Source: Verrucomicrobiota bacterium (GTDB taxonomy: Bacteria; Verrucomicrobiota; Verrucomicrobiia; Limisphaerales; UBA9464). From it: a stretch of DNA of 64,000 bases. The notes beneath the pieces are model-generated. The model made no database searches. It saw only the letters and a program-made list of their open reading frames with translations, and was not told the DNA's origin. The stretch spans positions 1-64,000 of the forward strand of contig CANGKZ010000022.1 of the NCBI GenBank assembly GCA_947454705.1, read 5' to 3'. Positions 60,227 through 64,000 of the stretch are shown here, piece by piece (the first letter of the stretch is position 1; each line of letters opens with the position of its first letter). The translations under genes were made by a program, and so were the position numbers.

Positions 60227-61216
60227 TCAGAGGGTCACCTTGCCGAAGAGGACCCGGAGCATGTCGGCCAGCGTCACGAGGCCGATTTCATTGCGGTTCG
60301 AATCGACCACAATGGCGAGGTGTTCGCCGCTTCGTTGCAGCCGCTGCAGCGCATCTTCAAGCCGCATGGAGGCATCGAGGAACAGCGCGGGACGCAGGAA
60401 ATCGCCCGCGGTGCGGCGGTTGGGATCGGGCTCCGTGTAGAGGATGTTCTTGAGGCTGACCACGCCCACGACCCGACGCGCCATCGGGCCTTCGCTCCAC
60501 ACCGGGACCCGCGTGTGCTGGTTGCGACGGCACAACTCCAACAAGGCCGGGAGCGGCGTCGAAGCCGACACCGTGTCCGCGCGGTCAATCGGGGTAATCA
60601 CGTCCCCCACCGTCCGCGTCTGAAGATCGAGCACGCGCATGATCAGCGTGCGTTCCTCCGGCCGGAGCGCGCTTCCCGAGTCCTGCATGAGGGCCCGGAA
60701 TTCTTCGCGGTTGCCAAACAAATTGGCCGACAGCGCCTGCCCGCCTGTGAGCCGAAGCAGCAGCGTCGCGAAGCTCTCGATCATGCGAACCATCGGCGAC
60801 AGCGCCAGATGGACGAGCCGGTAGCCTCCCACGAGTTTCAGACAAAGCCGGTTGGGGAACATTCGGAACAACGTCTTCGGAAGCAGTTCGCCAAGGACGT
60901 AAATCAGGCCGATCACCGTGACGAAGCAGATCCAAAACAGCCACGGCGTGTCGCCCACCGCCGAATGAAGATCGGACACGATCAGCACCACCGCGGAGAA
61001 GTTCGCGAGCGTGTTGCCCACCAGGATGGTCCAGAGGAAGTTTTCCGGATGCTCCAGGTATTCGAGCAGCACCGGGGCCTGGGGCTTGCCCTCGCGCATC
61101 CATTGACGAATGCGCAGGCGGTTCAATGCCATGACTCCCGCCTCCATGCCGGACATGAAAAACGAAAGCCCCAGCCAGAACAGGAGCGCGAACCAATGGA
61201 ATGCGGCGGCCATCAC
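60227..61216 (-). CDS. CNNM/CBS transporter-like protein (copy 2)
   Basis: A 329-residue protein with a CNNM (DUF21) membrane domain (FFMSGMEAGVMALNRLRIRQ) and a CBS pair (VITPIDRADTVSASTPL; LAIVVDSNRNEIGLVTLAD). It lacks the C-terminal CorC_HlyC domain found in copies 1 and 3. Its start overlaps the stop of copy 1 by four bases (61216-61213), so the two are translationally coupled. Confidence 0.9.
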   Translation of the reverse strand: MMAAAFHWFALLFWLGLSFFMSGMEAGVMALNRLRIRQWMREGKPQAPVLLEYLEHPENFLWTILVGNTLANFSAVVLIVSDLHSAVGDTPWLFWICFVTVIGLIYVLGELLPKTLFRMFPNRLCLKLVGGYRLVHLALSPMVRMIESFATLLLRLTGGQALSANLFGNREEFRALMQDSGSALRPEERTLIMRVLDLQTRTVGDVITPIDRADTVSASTPLPALLELCRRNQHTRVPVWSEGPMARRVVGVVSLKNILYTEPDPNRRTAGDFLRPALFLDASMRLEDALQRLQRSGEHLAIVVDSNRNEIGLVTLADMLRVLFGKVTL

Positions 61217-62454
61217 GCGGCACCTCCTTCGGATTCAATCAGGAGCTCGCGCACCCGACGCTCATCGGCCGACTGCACCGTCCAGCGGAGTCCGCTGAAC
61301 GTGACTGATTCCCCGACGCTCGGGACCACTTCAGAAAGTTTCACCACCAAGCCGCCGAGAGTATCCACGCCTTCGACCTCGGCGAGCGTGGGATAGGCAC
61401 GACGGAAATCGTCGATGCGCATCGACCCATTCGCGCGCCAGCGTCGCGGCCCCAACGTCTCGATCACCCAGCCCTGGGCCTCGCCCTCGTCGCGGATGGG
61501 TCCCACCACCGCCTCGAGAATGTCCTCGATTGTGATCAGGCCCGCCGGACTTCCGAATTCATCCAGCACGATGGCCAGGCCGCGCTGCTGGATCTGCAGC
61601 GACTGAAACAGCGAAAGCAGATTCATGCTTTCCGGAACGAACGACGGAAACTCGAGCGCCTCATCGATCCCTGCCGCGGGATCCAGCAGCAGCGTCCGCG
61701 TGTTTAGCACGGCCACGATGTTGTCCGGCGTTTCGTCGTACAGCGGAATGCGGTGATGACGCGCCTTCCGGGCTTCGAGCACCAGTTGGTCGGGCAACAG
61801 ATCATCGGGCAGACACACCATCTGCGCCCGGGGACGCATGACATCGCGCGCCGCCCGTTGATCAAGCGAGAGCACCTGCAAAATCAGTTCCTTTTCCGAG
61901 GCATCCAGCGCGCCCTGCTGATGCGCGAGCTCCACCAGATCGGCGTACTCCTCATCGGAAACCTGCAGCGCGGTGCGGTTCCGAATGACGGTGATCATTC
62001 CAAGGACCCGGTTGATCGCCCCCTGGGCGATGCGGCGGATCGGACGGGTGATCCGAACGAGGAATCGCATCCCGCGGGCCACGCGAAGGGCCCAGGCCTC
62101 GGGTTGACGGACGGCGAGCGCCTTGGGGGTGACTTCGCACAACAGAAGCAGCCCGACGAACATGCCGAGGAGAATGGGAACCACCGGCGCACTGCCGTGA
62201 AGCGCAGCCAGCACCACCACCGCGGTCAGCAAGGCGTTGGCCGAGGCATTGCCCAGCACCAGCGTGGCAAGAAGATCCTCAGGTCGGCCGAGCAATTCCT
62301 GCACGATCAACCCACGGGGATCGGGGCGCTCCGCGAGACGACGAGCCCGCCACATGCCGAGGGAAAAAAGGGAGGACTCCGCCGCAGCGAAGAAGAAACT
62401 GCCCGACGCGAGGAGCGCCATGAGCGGCAAGAAAATGACCAACGGCAGATCCAC
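61213..62454 (-). CDS. CNNM/CBS hemolysin-family transporter (copy 1)
   Basis: A 413-residue HlyC/CorC-family protein: CNNM membrane domain (FFFAAAESSLFSLGMWRARR), a CBS pair (VMRPRAQMVCLPDDLL; LAIVLDEFGSPAGLITIED) and a CorC_HlyC domain (DTLGGLVVKLSEVVPSVGES). First gene of a three-gene operon of homologues, overlapping copy 2 by four bases. It may form a hetero-oligomer with copies 2 and 3, which is inference. Confidence 0.92.
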   Translation of the reverse strand: MDLPLVIFLPLMALLASGSFFFAAAESSLFSLGMWRARRLAERPDPRGLIVQELLGRPEDLLATLVLGNASANALLTAVVVLAALHGSAPVVPILLGMFVGLLLLCEVTPKALAVRQPEAWALRVARGMRFLVRITRPIRRIAQGAINRVLGMITVIRNRTALQVSDEEYADLVELAHQQGALDASEKELILQVLSLDQRAARDVMRPRAQMVCLPDDLLPDQLVLEARKARHHRIPLYDETPDNIVAVLNTRTLLLDPAAGIDEALEFPSFVPESMNLLSLFQSLQIQQRGLAIVLDEFGSPAGLITIEDILEAVVGPIRDEGEAQGWVIETLGPRRWRANGSMRIDDFRRAYPTLAEVEGVDTLGGLVVKLSEVVPSVGESVTFSGLRWTVQSADERRVRELLIESEGGAA

Positions 62455-62517
62455 TTTTCCAAACCATGCCGCACGGGGTCGGCGGGTTCAATCCTTGGGG
62501 CGCAATGTTTACGGGGC

Positions 62518-64000
62518 TCAGGAGATCTTGAACCAGGCCGTCTTCAGGTACGCGGGCTCCTCCCGGCTGATGGGGAAATCCACGCCCTGCGGAATGTAGT
62601 GCTGCTTCTGAATCCGCCGCCCGGCTCCGGCGACCGCCTCCGATACTTCCGCCAGAAAACGCTCCGGCTCCAGGCGCAGCGCATTGGTGGACGCCAGCAA
62701 CACACCGCCGGGGTTCAAGACCTTGAGCGCTGCGGACACCAGCGACCCATAATCCGACTCGGCGCGAAAATCCCCGTGCTCCTTCGATCGGGAAAACGTC
62801 GGCGGATCGAGAATCACCACATCGTATCGACGCCCCTTCTTCGCCAGCCGTCGCAGCCAGTCGAACACGTCTCCGTAGATGAAATCGTGTCCTTCGAGGG
62901 GCAGCCCATTTGCCTCAAAATTGCGACGGCCCCAATCCAGGTACTTCCGCGACAGATCCAGACTGGTGGTGCGGAATCCCCCCGCCGCGGCGGCCACGCT
63001 GAAGCCGCAGGTGTAGGCAAAGCAGTTGAGAAGCTCGCGTCCCGCGGTTCCCGCCGCAGCCAGAGGAAACTCCGCCGCCACATGGTTGCGCAGCACGCGG
63101 CGTCGATTGTCGCGCTGATCGAGAAAGATCCCCACCGAGTATCCCTCGGCGAAGCTGAGTTCGTAGCGCAACCCGTTTTCCCGAATGTGAAACACCGCCG
63201 GAGCCTCCTCACCGTCGAGCCGGGTGGGGCTCGCCTGAGTGACGGTGGTGGCGCGGACGTGTCGATTCAGACGTTTAAAATAGACCCCGCGAATTGCCGG
63301 CATGGCGTGCCCAGGCGAAGCAGAAAGCGGATGCTGAACCTGCAGACGCGCGCGCGACCACCATTCGCGGGCGATCGATTCCTCCTCGCTCTGGATCAAC
63401 AGCCACTCGCCCAACTGATCGACGAACACCTCCGGCTCCCCGTCGGCCGCGCCGTGAACCCGCCGGAACGCATCGGTTTCAATCGGATTCACGCAGGCAC
63501 GACGCAATTCCAACCGCGATGCCCCGGCATCGGACTCGAATCCAGCCGGAGCTTCGAAGGTGACGGATTGCCCCGTTTCCGGATGATCGAAGGTGAGTTG
63601 ACGCGCGTGCAGATGCACCCGGTCGGCCCGGGAGCCTCCGTACAATTCATCGCCCAGAATCGGCCAACCGAGGCTGGCCGCATGGACCCGAATTTGATGC
63701 GTGCGACCCGTCTTCGGGGTTGCCTCAATCCAGGTACGCCCGGCCTCGCGACGAAGCACACGAAACTGCGTCTCCGCCGGATCGCCCCCGCTCGCTGGCG
63801 GGACTCCGAGGTAGCGCGCCCCGTCGCGTCGGATGGCAAGCGTCACCGTGGCCGCGTCCCGTTCCACCGGACGATCGGTCACCAGCAGGTAGTGCTTTCC
63901 GATTTCCCGGTCGGTGAATTGCGCAGTCAGCGACCGGTTCGCCGCGGGAGTTTTTCCGAACACCAGGAGGCCGCTGGTTTCCTTGTCCAGCCGGTGAAGA
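62518..64000 (-). CDS. RluA pseudouridine synthase fused to RlmI-like methyltransferase (5' partial)
   Basis: The gene runs off the right edge; its start is not visible. The frame continues without a stop to the edge, where it reads HRLDKETSGLLVFGK, the RluA catalytic motif. RluA features continue (KTGRTHQIRVHAASL, ILGDELYGG). From about 63.4 kb a second part follows with a PUA-like/RlmI region and a class I SAM methyltransferase: LLNCFAYTCGFSVAAA, the catalytic-type motif DPPTFSRSK and NPGGVLLASTNALRL. RlmI-type enzymes make m5C in 23S rRNA. The fusion suggests that both activities act on the same RNA. The visible part is about 490 codons. Confidence 0.88.
   Translation of the reverse strand, partial: LHRLDKETSGLLVFGKTPAANRSLTAQFTDREIGKHYLLVTDRPVERDAATVTLAIRRDGARYLGVPPASGGDPAETQFRVLRREAGRTWIEATPKTGRTHQIRVHAASLGWPILGDELYGGSRADRVHLHARQLTFDHPETGQSVTFEAPAGFESDAGASRLELRRACVNPIETDAFRRVHGAADGEPEVFVDQLGEWLLIQSEEESIAREWWSRARLQVQHPLSASPGHAMPAIRGVYFKRLNRHVRATTVTQASPTRLDGEEAPAVFHIRENGLRYELSFAEGYSVGIFLDQRDNRRRVLRNHVAAEFPLAAAGTAGRELLNCFAYTCGFSVAAAAGGFRTTSLDLSRKYLDWGRRNFEANGLPLEGHDFIYGDVFDWLRRLAKKGRRYDVVILDPPTFSRSKEHGDFRAESDYGSLVSAALKVLNPGGVLLASTNALRLEPERFLAEVSEAVAGAGRRIQKQHYIPQGVDFPISREEPAYLKTAWFKIS

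Noticed and set aside
1-64000. tRNA, rRNA, integrase or prophage genes
   Set aside because: Inspection of the intergenic gaps revealed no cloverleaf-like sequence, no rRNA-like stretch and no phage or integrase protein; a tRNA scan was not possible, so a missed tRNA is not excluded.

Overview
The window looks like a chromosomal segment of a GC-rich member of the Verrucomicrobiota, most likely close to the subdivision 3 / Pedosphaera-Limisphaera group. This is an inference from several signs: a run of prepilin-like genes matching the Verru_Chthon cassette pattern, an [20 protein letters not shown]-type pseudopilin with a C-terminal DG motif, a DUF5069 protein, a 2.8-kilo-residue subtilase carrying C-terminal modules of the type PGxxYxLExTxxLFAxPVxW, and several families of short palindromic intergenic repeats. 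No rRNA, tRNA, phage, integrase, transposase or CRISPR array was seen.

Layout. 0.2-9 kb: two paralogous HEAT-repeat membrane-anchored proteins (-) flank an S46 dipeptidyl-peptidase (+); then a minus-strand run of a HerA-like ATPase, lnt and a small membrane protein translationally coupled to lnt. 9-18 kb: a plus-strand carbohydrate locus with an SDR dehydrogenase, a complete sugar ABC importer (lipoprotein, double ATPase, permease), a secreted beta-propeller, and, after a convergent metallophosphoesterase, a Tat-exported amidohydrolase and a Gfo/Idh/MocA dehydrogenase. 18-20.7 kb: a 2TM protein, a PIG-L deacetylase and a GNAT, surrounded by repeats.

20.7-45.7 kb: an uninterrupted minus-strand block. 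In transcription order it holds a PilB/GspE ATPase, PilT, a second PilB/GspE, PilC/GspF, a strong terminator, a BrnT/BrnA-like toxin-antitoxin pair with its own palindromic operator, two GspG-like pseudopilins, four prepilin-like genes resembling the Verru_Chthon D, B, C and A proteins (with four-base start/stop overlaps between D and B and between C and A), an enormous secreted subtilase (about 2,800 aa), and a PfkB sugar kinase. This is the most unusual part of the window: a pseudopilus and assembly-ATPase set next to a giant exoprotein. Secretin, prepilin peptidase and PilMNOP genes are not in the window.

45.9-64 kb: housekeeping and hypothetical genes: a long coiled-coil membrane protein, an FmdB zinc ribbon, a VC0807-like membrane protein, an RluA pseudouridine synthase, a LysR regulator, DUF5069, a lipoamide-dehydrogenase-like flavoprotein, a further pseudopilin, two cyclophilins (one exported, one cytosolic), a Nudix hydrolase, three tandem CNNM/CBS transporters, and an edge-truncated fusion of an RluA domain to an RlmI-like methyltransferase. 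Intergenic DNA is rich in miniature inverted-repeat elements, including a ~200-bp element containing CCACAGATGGACAC-type arms (two full copies and one short), an element with GGAGTCCCG arms present in opposite orientations at 20.5 and 51.4 kb, and a 12-copy heptamer tandem repeat.
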